A DNA stretch of 64,000 nucleotides, from the NCBI RefSeq assembly GCF_004345365.1, contig NZ_SLVF01000016.1:124001-188000 (forward strand). The letters run 5' to 3'. Shown here piece after piece: positions 8,275 through 15,852 of this stretch. Both the position numbers and the translations under genes were made by a program. The DNA is from Kribbella sp. VKM Ac-2568. GTDB taxonomy: Bacteria; Actinomycetota; Actinomycetes; Propionibacteriales; Kribbellaceae. The notes under the pieces are model-generated. The model was not told the DNA's origin and searched no databases. It was given only the letters and a program-made list of their open reading frames with translations. Positions within the stretch are counted from its first letter, which is position 1, and each line of letters starts with the position of its first letter.

Positions 8275-8493
8275 TCACCGCCGCTTCGGACGGACGTCGA
8301 TGGCGAGGCTGATCGCGAACGCGACCACGATCCCGGCGCCTCCCAGCACGGTCAGCGCGGCGTCGCCGAGCACGTCGGCCTTCATCACCGCGAACAGCGC
8401 CACCAGGGCGAGCACCACGGCGACGGCGATCTTCCAGTCGTCACCGATGATGAAGTCGTACCAGAACTGGCCGAAGGACTTCAGGAACTTCAT
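8275..8493 (-). CDS. Small two-helix membrane protein
   Basis: A 72-residue hydrophobic protein starting at the ATG that overlaps the preceding stop by 4 nt. It has a short cytoplasmic N-terminus (MKFLKSFGQFWYDFIIGDDWK), then two membrane segments at about residues 22-40 and 46-64, and a basic tail. I do not recognise a named family. Translational coupling to the COG4280 permease suggests an accessory subunit. Confidence 0.7.
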   Translation of the reverse strand: MKFLKSFGQFWYDFIIGDDWKIAVAVVLALVALFAVMKADVLGDAALTVLGGAGIVVAFAISLAIDVRPKRR

Positions 8494-9284
8494 TTCTTCA
8501 CCTCCACAGGGACGTTGGCGGGGGCGACCGGGGCCGCGGGGGTCTTCAGCACGGCGACGAAGATCCGGCTGAGCACCAGCCACGCGAGCAGCAGGCCGAT
8601 GATCGCGAGGTCGTGACCGGGCCAGTCGAGGCTCTCGCGGCCGGACTGGAAGATGCCGATCCCCTCGACCGCCCAGTAGGTTCCGAACGACGCCAGCAGC
8701 AGGCCGACGCCGTACTTGAGCAGGTTCTCGTTGATCATCGACAGCGGCCGGCGCAGTGCGATCGCGATGATCAGCACGATCACGACGGCGGCGAGCGCCC
8801 CGGCGCTGGCGCCCGGGATGTTGTCCGCGTTCAGGCCGAAGGTGATCACGATGAAGACCACCTCCATGCCCTCCAGGAAGACACCCTTGAAGGACACCAT
8901 GAAGGAGAACATGTCGATACTGCCGGTGCTCTGCCCGGCGGCCTTGGCCGCCGCCACCTCTTCCTTGTAGATCGCCGCCTCGTCATGCACGGCTTTTCGG
9001 CCCGATGACCGCAGGATCGCCTTTCTCAGCCATTGCAGCCCGAAGATCAGCAGCAGTCCGCCGATCGCCAGCTGCAGCGCCGACTCCGGCAGCCAGGTGG
9101 CCAGCGCGTAGCCGGCGAACACCGTCACCACCGCGAGCGCGCCGAGCGCAGCCAGCGTGCCGATCAGCGCCGACTTCCAGCTCCGGGTATAGCCCATCGC
9201 CATCACGATCGTGGTGGCTTCCACCATCTCCACGAAACACGCGACGAACGTCGCGATGATGAGGCCCCACGTTGCCGCGTCCAT
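8490..9284 (-). CDS. COG4280-type multi-pass membrane protein, candidate cation transporter
   Basis: A 264-residue integral membrane protein with about seven hydrophobic segments. It contains two related acidic motifs inside membrane helices, FVEMVEATTIVMAMG near the N-terminus and FLEGMEVVFIVITFG in the middle, giving an internal-repeat look. Such E-x-x-E pairs recall the REGLE motifs of FTR1-like iron permeases and the acidic motifs of GDT1-type transporters, so I infer divalent-cation transport; this is not proven. It is the first gene of a two-gene operon with a near-palindromic operator directly upstream, which suggests metal-responsive control. Confidence 0.65.
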   Translation of the reverse strand: MDAATWGLIIATFVACFVEMVEATTIVMAMGYTRSWKSALIGTLAALGALAVVTVFAGYALATWLPESALQLAIGGLLLIFGLQWLRKAILRSSGRKAVHDEAAIYKEEVAAAKAAGQSTGSIDMFSFMVSFKGVFLEGMEVVFIVITFGLNADNIPGASAGALAAVVIVLIIAIALRRPLSMINENLLKYGVGLLLASFGTYWAVEGIGIFQSGRESLDWPGHDLAIIGLLLAWLVLSRIFVAVLKTPAAPVAPANVPVEVKK

Positions 9285-9303
9285 CTCTCACTTCCTTCGC
9301 TTG

Positions 9304-9321
9304 ATGCAACATATGCTGCAT
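9304..9321. promoter_or_regulatory. Near-palindromic operator upstream of the COG4280 operon
   Basis: ATGCAACATATGCTGCAT is an 18-bp dyad with one mismatched pair, centred on CATATG and ending 20 bp before the start codon. A second small dyad, TTGCCTGAGGCAA, is at 9372-9384. The AT-rich setting differs from the surrounding GC-rich sequence and marks a promoter. The TTGC/GCAA half-sites recall nickel- or zinc-responsive Fur-family boxes, but the identity of the regulator is open. Confidence 0.5.
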
Positions 9322-9400
9322 TTAACGATAGTTACGTTGTTCTTTCCGTGTCAACGTGACGGAGGATTTATTTGCCTGAGGCAACTTTTGGGCATGCCGA

Positions 9401-9442
9401 GGCGCCCGAAGGGACCCGGGAGCCGGGGTCTCTTCGGGCGCC
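9401..9442 (-). terminator. Terminator of the six-gene uptake operon
   Basis: Arms GGCGCCCGAAGGGACCCGG and CCGGGGTCTCTTCGGGCGCC form a stem of about 19 pairs with one mismatch and a bulge. It lies beyond the dehydratase stop codon and may also insulate the divergent COG4280 promoter region. Confidence 0.75.
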
Positions 9443-9464
9443 ACCGCGCGGGCCCGGGGAGGGG

Positions 9465-10460
9465 TCAGGCCAGCGCGGCCACCAGCGTGCTGGCCGAGAT
9501 GTTGCCGCCGCAGCACACGATCGCGACCCGCTGGCCTTCCAGCTCGGTACGCCGGGCCCGCGCGGCGGCGAACGCCATCGCCGCGGAGCCCTCGATCAGC
9601 TGGTGCTCGGTGTCGATCACCATCCGCAGCGCGGCGCTGATCGCGTCCTCGCTGACCAGGATCCAGTCGTCCACGAGCGTCCGGCACAGCTCGAAGGTGA
9701 TGCTGCCGGGCTCGACACTGCCTGCCGTGCCGTCCGACAAGGTCGCCTGGGCGTCGACCTGGACCACCTTGCCGGCCTCGATCGACGCCACCATCGGGGC
9801 ATCGCGGACCGGCGAGGCGCCGTACACCTTGATCTCCGGCCGGTAGCGCTTCAGCACCGAGGCGATCCCGCTGACCAGGCCGCCGCCGCCGACGGCCACG
9901 AAGACCGCGTCCAGCTGCTGCCCGGCCAGTTGCTCGAGGATCTCGACGCCCACCGTCCCCTGCCCGGCGACGATGTCCGGGTCGTTGTACGGCGGGACGT
10001 AGGTGAGGTCGTTCTCGGCGGCGTGCTGCCGGGCGACCAGTTCCAGCGCACCGGAGTCGGTGCCCTGACTCCGCACCTCCACGCCGAAGCGCTTGATCGC
10101 CGCGACCTTGCTGACCGAGGCGTTCTCCGGCACGTAGACGATGCCCCGGCCGCCCAGGGTGGCCAGCGCGTTGCTGACCCCGAGCCCGTGGTTGCCGGTG
10201 GACGCGGTCACCACACCGCGCTCACGCTGCTCATCGGTCAGCGTAAGGATCTTCGCCATCGAGCCGCGCGCCTTGAAGGAGCCGGTGCGCTGCAGGTGCT
10301 CGCACTTCACCAGCACCTCCGCGCCCAGTTCCTCGCTGAACGCCCCGAACGGCACGAACGGCGTGACCTCGAGGTGTTCGCGCAGCCGCGGTGCGACCCG
10401 CTGCGACCGGCTGGCGATCTCGGCCGGCGTGACCGCTTCGGTGAGGGCCTGCTCTGTCAT
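9465..10460 (-). CDS. Threonine/serine dehydratase-like PLP enzyme
   Basis: A fold-type II PLP enzyme of 331 residues from the ATG behind GAAGGGGAG; a longer in-frame start would overlap the ATPase gene. The Schiff-base lysine is Lys63 in SFKARG, the glycine-rich phosphate loop is VGGGGLVSG, and GNHG is present. There is no C-terminal ACT-like regulatory domain, so this is the catabolic (TdcB/serine racemase-like) form, not biosynthetic IlvA. It removes ammonia from Thr, Ser or a related beta-substituted amino acid such as 2,3-diaminopropionate. As the last gene of the operon it probably consumes an amino acid released from the imported compound. Confidence 0.85.
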   Translation of the reverse strand: MTEQALTEAVTPAEIASRSQRVAPRLREHLEVTPFVPFGAFSEELGAEVLVKCEHLQRTGSFKARGSMAKILTLTDEQRERGVVTASTGNHGLGVSNALATLGGRGIVYVPENASVSKVAAIKRFGVEVRSQGTDSGALELVARQHAAENDLTYVPPYNDPDIVAGQGTVGVEILEQLAGQQLDAVFVAVGGGGLVSGIASVLKRYRPEIKVYGASPVRDAPMVASIEAGKVVQVDAQATLSDGTAGSVEPGSITFELCRTLVDDWILVSEDAISAALRMVIDTEHQLIEGSAAMAFAAARARRTELEGQRVAIVCCGGNISASTLVAALA

Positions 10461-10482
10461 GCGTTGCTCCCCTTCGTCGGGT

Positions 10483-11298
10483 TCATCCGGTGGCCACCGC
10501 CAGGTTTGCACGCTCCAGCAGGCCGGCCCGCAAGGGGATGCACATCGGCTTGCCGCTGACCGGGTGCGGTACCACCTTGGACTCGACGCCGAAGACGTCG
10601 CGGATGATGTCGCAGGTGAACACGTCCTCCGGTGGCCCCTGGGTGACCAGGCTGCCGGACTTCATCACGAACACGTGGTCGGCGTACTCCGCCGCCATGT
10701 TGAAGTCGTGCAGCACCATCGCGACGGTCTTGCCCTGTTCCTGGTTGAGCTGGTGCAGCAGGTCGAGCACCTCGAGCTGGTAGGCCACGTCGAGGTACGT
10801 CGTGGGCTCGTCCAGCAGGATCAGGTCGGTGCCCTGCGCCAGGCAGAGCGCGATCCACACCCGCTGCCGCTGACCACCCGACAACTGGTCGACGTGCTGG
10901 TGCCGCAACTCCGCCGTACTGGTGACCTTCAGGGCCCACTCGACGGCTTCCTTGTCGGCCTCGCTCGGCACCTTCAAGGACGTGCGGTGCGGATGCCGCC
11001 CGAACCAGACCAGGTCCTCCACCGAGATGGATTCCGGGGTGACCAGGACCTGCGGCAGGATCGCCAGCAGCCGGGCCACCTCCTTGGTCGGGGTGTCCTG
11101 GATGGACTTGCCGTCCAGGACGACGCTGCCCTTGGTGGGCGGCAGCAGCCGGGCGAGAGCGCGCAGCGCGGTGCTCTTGCCCGAGCCGTTCGGCCCGATC
11201 AGCACGCTGACCTTGCCGTCGGGGATGTTCAGGGTCAGGTCCTTGGCGATGACGGTGCGGTCGTATGCCAGCTCGACACCTTGTGCCTGCAGACGCAT
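10483..11298 (-). CDS. ABC transporter ATPase, FecE/FepC type
   Basis: A 271-residue nucleotide-binding subunit with Walker A GPNGSGKST (35-43), the Q-loop, signature LSGGQRQRVWIALCLAQ and Walker B LILLDEPTTYLD. This is the subtype that pairs with FecCD permeases for ferric siderophores, haem or cobalamin. It lies 10 bp after the second permease gene and 22 bp before the dehydratase gene, so it belongs to the same operon. Confidence 0.93.
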   Translation of the reverse strand: MRLQAQGVELAYDRTVIAKDLTLNIPDGKVSVLIGPNGSGKSTALRALARLLPPTKGSVVLDGKSIQDTPTKEVARLLAILPQVLVTPESISVEDLVWFGRHPHRTSLKVPSEADKEAVEWALKVTSTAELRHQHVDQLSGGQRQRVWIALCLAQGTDLILLDEPTTYLDVAYQLEVLDLLHQLNQEQGKTVAMVLHDFNMAAEYADHVFVMKSGSLVTQGPPEDVFTCDIIRDVFGVESKVVPHPVSGKPMCIPLRAGLLERANLAVATG

Positions 11299-11308
11299 GG
11301 CGGATCTC

Positions 11309-12337
11309 CTACTTTCCGGTCTTCACGAGCAGGTACAGGAAGTACGGGCCCCCGACGACGGCTGTCACCAGGCCGGCGGGGATCTCGAGCGGCGGTGCGA
11401 GGCCACGCCCGAGCATGTCGGCGATCAACATCAGCAGGACGCCGAACAGCGCGGCGGCCGGGATCGAGGCGATGTGCTTGCCGCCGAAGACCCGCCGGGC
11501 CATGTGCGGCGCGATCAGGCCGACGAAGCCGATCGTGCCGGACACCGCCACCGCGGCCGCGGCCAGCGCGACGGCGAAGAACAGCAGCACCCGGCGGGTC
11601 CTCTCCACCGGCTCCCCCAGGCCCGAGGCCAGGTCGTCGCCGAGACCGAGGACGTCGAGCTTGCGGGCCCACACGATGATCAGCGGGACCAGCACGAGCA
11701 CCCACGGCAGGATCTGCAGCACCGAGGTCATCGACCGGCCGAACAGGCTCCCGGTCAGCCAGATCAGCGCCGCGGACACGTCGAGGGGGTTGCGGACCAG
11801 CAGGAACCGGATGCCGGCCTCGAACGCGGCACTGACCGCGATCCCGACCAACGCGATCCGGACCGGGGTAGCTCCCCGCCGGTAGGCGAACACATACACC
11901 ATCGCGGCCGCGAGGAGGCCGCCGACGAAGGCGGCCGGGACGACCGCCACCACCGGCAGGGTGGGGATCGCGAGCAGCAACAGCATGCCGGCGAACCCCG
12001 CGCCCTTGGTGACGCCGATGATGTCCGGCGCCGCCAGCGGGTTGCGGATCACGCCCTGCATCACCGCCCCCGACACCGCGAGCGCGATGCCGACCAGCCA
12101 GCAGAGCAGGACCCGCGGCAACTGGAAGTCGATCACGATCCGCGACGCCTGGGTCGAGGTGTCACCGACCAAGGCCCGCAGCACGTCGGCCACCGGGACC
12201 TCGGTGGCGCCGACGCTGAGCCCGTAGAAACTCAGAACCACGGCCAGCACGCCGAGCGACCCCATCAGGATGGCCGGGTGCCGGCGCGCCAGGGAGGTCC
12301 GCCGGATGTGCTGAGCGACGATCGCAGTACTCGTCAT
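11309..12337 (-). CDS. FecCD-family ABC permease (second subunit)
   Basis: A 342-residue permease, starting at the ATG that overlaps the first permease stop by 4 nt. It has about nine to ten membrane segments and the family hallmarks PRVLLCWLVGIALAVSGAVMQGVIRNPLAAPDIIGV, GFVGLIAPHMARR (the coupling helix contacting the ATPase) and EIPAGLVTAVVGGPYFLYLL at the end. With the other permease it forms the heterodimeric import channel. Confidence 0.93.
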   Translation of the reverse strand: MTSTAIVAQHIRRTSLARRHPAILMGSLGVLAVVLSFYGLSVGATEVPVADVLRALVGDTSTQASRIVIDFQLPRVLLCWLVGIALAVSGAVMQGVIRNPLAAPDIIGVTKGAGFAGMLLLLAIPTLPVVAVVPAAFVGGLLAAAMVYVFAYRRGATPVRIALVGIAVSAAFEAGIRFLLVRNPLDVSAALIWLTGSLFGRSMTSVLQILPWVLVLVPLIIVWARKLDVLGLGDDLASGLGEPVERTRRVLLFFAVALAAAAVAVSGTIGFVGLIAPHMARRVFGGKHIASIPAAALFGVLLMLIADMLGRGLAPPLEIPAGLVTAVVGGPYFLYLLVKTGK

Positions 12338-13392
12338 GAGGTCACCTTCTGTCGACGCGCGAGGTACACGAAGATCGGTGCGCCGATCAGCGCCGTGACG
12401 ACACCGGCCGGTACCTCGAAGGGCGGCTTGACGTAGCGGGACACGATGTCGGCGTACAGCACCAGCACACCTCCGCCCACCGCACAGAGCGGGAGCAGGA
12501 CGGTGTAGCTGGAGCCGACGAGCCGGCGGAAGATGTGCGGCACGATGAGACCGATGAACGCGACCGGACCGGCCACGGACACGGCAGCACCACACAACAC
12601 GACGACCAGGGCCGACCCGAACAACCGGGTCCGCTCGACGTTCTGACCCAGACCGCGGGCCATGTCGTCGCCGAGCGCGAGCAGGTTCAGCGGCCGGGCC
12701 ATCGCGAACGCGCCGATCAGGCCGAGAACCAGCCAGGGCAGCAGGTTGCGGATGTCGTGCCAGCCCGCGTAGTTGACGCCGCCGACCAGCCAGAACAGCA
12801 CGCTGTCGGTGGAGTTCTCGTCGAAGATGATCAGCACCTGGGTCAGCGAGATCAGCAGACTGCTCGCCGTCACACCAGCCAGCGCGAGCCGGACCGGGCT
12901 GACCCGGCCGCGCCCCGAACCGGCCAGCAGCATCACCGACACACCGGCCGCGGCGGCACCGCCGAAGGCCAGCAGGATCGTCGGCGCACCCGACAGCGAG
13001 GGCACCACGGTGACGGCCAGAACGACCATCAGCACCGCACCGGCGTTGACGCCCATGATCTCGGGCGCCGCCAGCGGGTTCGCGGCGACGGCCTGCATCA
13101 ACGCACCGGCCACCGCCAGGGCGGCGCCGACGCAGAGCGCCAGCACCACCCGTGGCAGCCGGATCGACTGGATGATCAGCTCGTCGGGCTCGTCGGCCTT
13201 CAAGATCGCCCCGGGCAACCGGGACAACGAGATGTGCTGACTCCCGATCGAGAGTGCCCAGACGAGACCCACGACCAGGACCACCAGCAGCGCCAGCGTC
13301 ACCCAGGTGACCCGCTGCTTGTTGGTGGTGATCCGAGGACGCCGGTGGGCGGCGTCCTCGGCGGTGGGCGCAGTTTCCAGGGACAGAGACAT
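12334..13392 (-). CDS. FecCD-family ABC permease (first subunit)
   Basis: A 352-residue permease paralogous to the following one. Conserved features are SIRLPRVVLALCVGAALAVAGALMQAVAANPLAAPEIMGV, PVAFIGLIVPHIFRRLVG and EVPAGVVTALIGAPIFVYL. A short cytoplasmic N-terminal extension precedes the first helix. It starts 1 bp after the binding-protein stop codon, so the two are translationally linked. Confidence 0.93.
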   Translation of the reverse strand: MSLSLETAPTAEDAAHRRPRITTNKQRVTWVTLALLVVLVVGLVWALSIGSQHISLSRLPGAILKADEPDELIIQSIRLPRVVLALCVGAALAVAGALMQAVAANPLAAPEIMGVNAGAVLMVVLAVTVVPSLSGAPTILLAFGGAAAAGVSVMLLAGSGRGRVSPVRLALAGVTASSLLISLTQVLIIFDENSTDSVLFWLVGGVNYAGWHDIRNLLPWLVLGLIGAFAMARPLNLLALGDDMARGLGQNVERTRLFGSALVVVLCGAAVSVAGPVAFIGLIVPHIFRRLVGSSYTVLLPLCAVGGGVLVLYADIVSRYVKPPFEVPAGVVTALIGAPIFVYLARRQKVTS

Positions 13393-13393
13393 G

Positions 13394-14416
13394 TCACTTC
13401 CCGTAGAGCAGCTTGATGGCTTCGGTGGCGACCACTTCGGCGGAGATCAGGCCGCGCGACCTGGACCAGCTGTCCGGGTCGACCTCGAACGTCCGGTTGT
13501 CCTTCACCGCGGGGACCTGCTTCCACAGCGGGCTCTTCTCCCACTGGTCGGTCAGCGTCGGGCCGGGGTTCGGGGCGATGAACATCACCTCGGGCTTGGT
13601 CGTGGTCAGCGTCTCGAGCGTGAGCGAGACCGATGCGTCACCGTTCTCGTCCGGCAACGCCGTGCCGATGCCGACGGCGGCCAGCACCCCCGGGGTGTAC
13701 GCCTTCGGCGGGAAGCCGGTGAAGCCCTTCTCCGAGGCCCGGACGAACAGCGCCTTGCGCTCCTCGCCGGCCGGCACCTTGGCCTTCAGCTCGGACAGGA
13801 GCTTGGCGTGCTCGGCCAGCCGGGTCTTCATCTCGTCGCACTTGTTCAGCGCGATCGCCGTCGACATCTCGCTGTCGAGCACCTGCTGGTAGTTGCCGTT
13901 CAGACTCGGGTAGGCGATCGTCGGCGCGATCTTGGACAGCTGGTCGTAGATCGCCTTGTGCCGGCCGCTGTCGGCGATGATCAGATCCGGCTTCAGCGAC
14001 GTGATCACCTGGATGTTCGGCGTGGCGCGCAGCCCGACCGAGGTGTACTTGCCGGTCTTCTCCCGGATCGGCGCGATGATCCGTTCCGGATGGTCGTCGT
14101 CGGCGACCCCGACCGGAGACATCCCGACCGCGGCCATCGCGTCCACGAACGAGTACTCCAGCGCAACCACCTTGGTCGGGTTGCCGGTGATGGTGGTGGT
14201 ACCCAGGTCGTGCTTGATCGTGCGGGTGGACTTGCCGCACTGCTCGTCGTTGACGTCCGAGCTGACACCGGCAGCGGCGGCGGCACGGTTGGCGTTCGGG
14301 GCCGCACCGGTGGCCGGTGAGGAAGCAGAGCCGCCGCAGCCGGACAGGGCGACCGCGGCGGCGGTCAGGGTGAGTACGGCGACGGTGCGCCGGAACCTCG
14401 TGATGGAAAGGGACAT
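13394..14416 (-). CDS. Siderophore-type substrate-binding lipoprotein (FecB-like)
   Basis: The chosen ATG has GAGGAG just upstream and gives 340 residues. A lipoprotein signal with lipobox ALSGC (Cys27) is followed by a Gly/Ala/Ser linker and a periplasmic-binding fold typical of ferric-hydroxamate/dicitrate binding proteins (VVALEYSFVDAMAAVGMSPVGVADDD, TPNIQVITSLKPDLIIAD). It would sit on the outer face of the membrane and feed the FecCD permeases. I find no iron box at this operon's promoter, so iron may not be the inducing signal. Confidence 0.9.
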   Translation of the reverse strand: MSLSITRFRRTVAVLTLTAAAVALSGCGGSASSPATGAAPNANRAAAAAGVSSDVNDEQCGKSTRTIKHDLGTTTITGNPTKVVALEYSFVDAMAAVGMSPVGVADDDHPERIIAPIREKTGKYTSVGLRATPNIQVITSLKPDLIIADSGRHKAIYDQLSKIAPTIAYPSLNGNYQQVLDSEMSTAIALNKCDEMKTRLAEHAKLLSELKAKVPAGEERKALFVRASEKGFTGFPPKAYTPGVLAAVGIGTALPDENGDASVSLTLETLTTTKPEVMFIAPNPGPTLTDQWEKSPLWKQVPAVKDNRTFEVDPDSWSRSRGLISAEVVATEAIKLLYGK

Positions 14417-14459
14417 GGCATTCGCTCCTCGAGTCGAAGATGCCTTGCAGGGGTGGGAT

Positions 14460-15656
14460 TCACCCGGCGACGGCAAGAGCCTGCGCCGGACCGGGGACGT
14501 GCGGACGGTCCTCGGGACCAGGACCGTCGTAGAGGTTCCACGGAGCCTGCTGGTAGCTGTTGCTGCAGGGCAGACCGGGAGTCAGCCGATACGTGCCGGT
14601 GGTCAGATCGACCAGGCTGGACACGATCGTGGAATAGCGGTCGAGCTCGTGCCGGCGCGGGTCGACGTGCTGGCAGACGGCGTTGGGGTGGCTGAAGTGG
14701 TCGCTCATCGTGGTCTGCACGATGTTCTGGACCGCTTCCTCGGTGGTGCCGTCGACGCGGGCCCGGGACAGGCCCTCCTCGACGCGCGGCGTCCGGTAGA
14801 GCGAGTCCACCGAGAAGGGCTTGTAGGACTGTTCGATCTGCGGCGGGATGAAGGACTGGAAGTGGTTGCCGTGGACCAGCAGCCCTTCCGTCGGGTACAT
14901 CCAGCCGTGCCGTCCGGGAGTGGTCTCGACGTCGATGGCGAAACCGTCCCGGTGGGTCAGGAGGAGGTTGCTGGACAGGCTCTGCCGGACGCCGAAGATC
15001 GCGGCCAGCGCGTCGTGCATGTCCCAGCTCTCGAGGACTTTCCTGCGGACGAAGGTGCCCGGCACTCCGAGGCCGGTCCCGAAGCCCGCGCCGAGCCCGT
15101 TGGCGTTCAGGGCCAGGCCGGCGGAGTTGGCGCCGTGCCGGCCGACCTGGCCGGCCTCGACGTGGCAGATGATGGCCGGCTTGCCCGGCTGGGCGATCCG
15201 CAGTACGACGATGGTGTCGGCGATGCCGTCCCACAGGTCCCAGTTCTGCCCGGCCCAGACGCGGCCCAGCGCGTTGGCCTGCGGCAGCATCGCGAACGAC
15301 GTACAGCCGTCATCGTTCGTACTGCGGTCCGTGGTGGCGTCGGCCTCGGCGAACGGGTTGCCCTTGGTGAGCTCGCCGCGGCTGTTCAGGGCCAGGATCT
15401 CCTCGAAGCTGCGGCCGGCGCCCTCTGCGATGCCGCGCAGCTCGTCCAGGATGTCCGGCAGGTAGCCGTCGATCACCGGCACCCACGCGGGCGCCCGGTC
15501 GAGGATCTCCTGCCAGGGAAGGCCTGTCGCGCGAGCCACCGACTCGGCGTAGAAGGCCACCGAGCGGGCGATCTGTTCGCGGGCGGCCTCGCCGTACTGG
15601 CGGCCTCGCTCACGGGCATCCGCGGCGGTGAGGTCGATCGTGATGAGCTGTGACAC
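14460..15656 (-). CDS. C45-family N-terminal nucleophile hydrolase (acyl-CoA:6-APA acyltransferase-like)
   Basis: A predicted cytoplasmic Ntn hydrolase of about 398 residues. The autoprocessing site is Gly-Cys in DDGCTSFAM (Cys near residue 118), matching the Gly-Cys cleavage that exposes the nucleophile in penicillin acyltransferase. Further family blocks are WAGQNWDLWDG, GLALNANGLGAG and GLLVHGNHF. I favour the GTG start at 15656, behind TGGAG; the in-frame ATG at 15698 overlaps a palindromic operator and has no ribosome site. Members cleave or exchange amide bonds. As first gene of an importer operon it probably hydrolyses the imported compound. Confidence 0.82.
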   Translation of the reverse strand: MSQLITIDLTAADARERGRQYGEAAREQIARSVAFYAESVARATGLPWQEILDRAPAWVPVIDGYLPDILDELRGIAEGAGRSFEEILALNSRGELTKGNPFAEADATTDRSTNDDGCTSFAMLPQANALGRVWAGQNWDLWDGIADTIVVLRIAQPGKPAIICHVEAGQVGRHGANSAGLALNANGLGAGFGTGLGVPGTFVRRKVLESWDMHDALAAIFGVRQSLSSNLLLTHRDGFAIDVETTPGRHGWMYPTEGLLVHGNHFQSFIPPQIEQSYKPFSVDSLYRTPRVEEGLSRARVDGTTEEAVQNIVQTTMSDHFSHPNAVCQHVDPRRHELDRYSTIVSSLVDLTTGTYRLTPGLPCSNSYQQAPWNLYDGPGPEDRPHVPGPAQALAVAG

Positions 15657-15697
15657 GGAGTCGCTCCAGTGGACGGAAGAAGTCTGGAAAGTGACCA

Positions 15698-15745
15698 TTC
15701 GTTGTGTTCACTACGAATATCCATATGACGGTAGTGATTGCTACA
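15698..15745. promoter_or_regulatory. RpiR-type operator pair in the C45/regulator divergent region
   Basis: TTCGTTGTGTTCACTACGAA (15698-15717) is a near-perfect 20-bp palindrome (TTCGTNGTGNNCACNACGAA) that contains Box A, CGTTGTGTTCACTAC, identical to 8173-8187. Box B reads TGTAGCAATCACTAC on the minus strand (15731-15745), a 12-of-15 match to the tldD site. Centre spacing is 31 bp, about three helical turns. The pair lies between the C45 gene and the regulator, so it could serve both. Confidence 0.75.
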
Positions 15746-15852
15746 GTGACTGTCAACGGGTCCGACGATCGTTTACCTGCCGGTGATCTGGGCCCGCCGG
15801 GTGACATGATCAGTGCGTACCGGCAGAACTACTGCGAGGCGAAGGAGCGGTC

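Noticed and set aside
10461..10511. Longer N-terminus for the dehydratase
   Set aside because: Would overlap the ATPase stop region and lacks a ribosome site; the ATG at 10460 has GAAGGGGAG.
9285..15852. Iron (Fur/IdeR) box for the siderophore-type operon
   Set aside because: I looked in the C45/regulator intergenic region and between the operon genes and found only the RpiR-type boxes; the one good IdeR match is at 20040-20058.
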